Source of the DNA: Brasenia schreberi
Taxonomy: Eukaryota; Streptophyta; Magnoliopsida; Nymphaeales; Cabombaceae
Direction of reading: 5' to 3'
DNA length: 64,000 bases
Assembly (NCBI GenBank): GCA_036023115.1
Contig: JAYKKT010000089.1
Location: 8,199,501-8,263,500 of the forward strand
Shown here: in pieces, positions 63,350 to 64,000 of the stretch
Layout of the letters: every line of letters begins with the position of its first letter
Position numbering within the stretch: the stretch's first letter is position 1
The notes under the pieces: generated by a model
Seen by the model: the letters and a program-made list of their open reading frames with translations, nothing else
Told to the model about the DNA's origin: nothing
The model's database searches: none
Program-made: the position numbers and the translations under genes

Positions 63350-64000
63350 GGTTTGTATTCCTTCAGATGTTGCGAAATGGGTCAAATTGAGTAAGGGTGA
63401 TTGTCTCGACAAGGGAGAGATCAAGCCTAATGTTCCTTATGCACAAGTTGTGGGTAGCTTAATGTATGCAATGCTTTATGTTCCTTATGCACAAGTTGTG
63501 GGTAGCTTAATGTATGCAATGCTTTATACAAGACCTGATATCAGCTTTGTTGTTGGTTTTATGAATAGATATCAAAGTGATCCTAGTTGGCAAAATTGGA
63601 TAACCGTGAAAAGAATTCTAAGATTCCTTATAGGAACAAAAGACTTAAAACTTTGTTTTTAAGCAGATGAACTGAAAGTAGTGGGATACTCAAATGCTGA
63701 CTTTGCATGGAACAAAGATAACAATAAGTTAACCTCCGATTAAATATTTTTACTTGTAGGTGGTATTGTTTCTTTGACTTAAAAGAAACATAATTGTATA
63801 GTGTTGCATACAAAAGAAACTAAGTATGTTGTTTGCAATATGGTTGCTACGAATGTTGTTTGGATAAGTTGCTTCATGCGTGATTTGGAGTTGGACATAG
63901 CCAATGAGTAAGTTGTCATGTATTGTGATAACAGTGCAGCAATTACTCTCACTAAAAGTGGAGTTGATAGCTTAAGAAGCAAACATATAATGGTTAAATA
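63350..64000 (+). pseudogene. Ty1/copia RNase H region, continues past the right edge
   Basis: Plus-strand frames read KPNVPYAQVVGSLMYAM, TRPDISFVVGFMNRYQ, RILRFLIGTKDLKLCF, then after a stop DELKVVGYSNADFAW, and later YCDNSAAITLTKSGVD. This is the same region as 13790-14367. A 48-bp in-frame duplication (63432-63479 and 63480-63527) repeats sixteen residues. Several stops show decay. Confidence 0.85.
63432..63527 (+). repeat. 48-bp in-frame tandem duplication within copia pol
   Basis: GTTCCTTATGCACAAGTTGT...GCAATGCTTTAT occurs twice without a gap and reads identically. The related copy near 13853 has one. Confidence 0.97.

Overview
This window looks like nuclear DNA of a flowering plant. 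Two plant gene families are recognisable with intron-containing structures: a LOG2-like RING ubiquitin ligase (LUL) and a heavy-metal-associated isoprenylated plant protein (HIPP). The rest is AT-rich, packed with plant-type transposon remains (RTE-clade LINE, Ty1/copia, Ty3/gypsy chromovirus, tRNA-derived SINEs, small inverted-repeat elements) and unusually rich in AT, AG/CT and AC/GT microsatellites. I cannot name the species or order from the sequence.

Layout. 1-2755: minus-strand RTE-clade LINE, cut by the left window edge and broken. 4459-5801: two 3' exons of a LUL-type RING E3 ligase; the 5' exons were not found. 5802-11317: no gene, extremely AT-rich between about 8600 and 11100. 11318 to about 15200: 5'-truncated, decayed Ty1/copia element with zinc knuckle, protease, integrase, RT, RNase H, polypurine tract and the start of the 3' LTR. 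15200-31690: about 16 kb without a gene, holding SINEs, inverted-repeat elements and compound microsatellites. 32046-34065: the one gene that looks complete, a three-exon HIPP of 482 residues with a CxxC metal site, a glutamine-rich tract, an acidic tract and a C-terminal CaaX box. 34066-60470: a further 26 kb without a convincing gene, with an LTR-like relic, LINE fragments, a gypsy chromodomain fragment with its LTR, two recent direct duplications (116 bp and 422 bp units), a near-perfect hairpin and several small element families. 60470-64000: a scrambled cluster of Ty1/copia fragments in opposite orientations, joined at an (AT)n tract and split by a 1.2 kb insert.

The two genes show no functional link beyond proximity. 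The HIPP is expected to bind metal and be prenylated; the LUL product is expected to be a ubiquitin ligase. I found no operon-like cluster, CRISPR array, RNA operon or new enzymatic system. What may be new is at the repeat level: (i) a CAGTGG/GGATC-ended small hAT-like family, (ii) a family ended by TAGACATG/CATGTCTA and full of GGTT/AACC, (iii) a foldback family that often sits next to AT/AG microsatellites, (iv) a SINE family ending in a TGTACCAAAA tail, and (v) a fixed order of motifs in the compound microsatellites. All are inferred by eye within this window and need database and genome-wide comparison.
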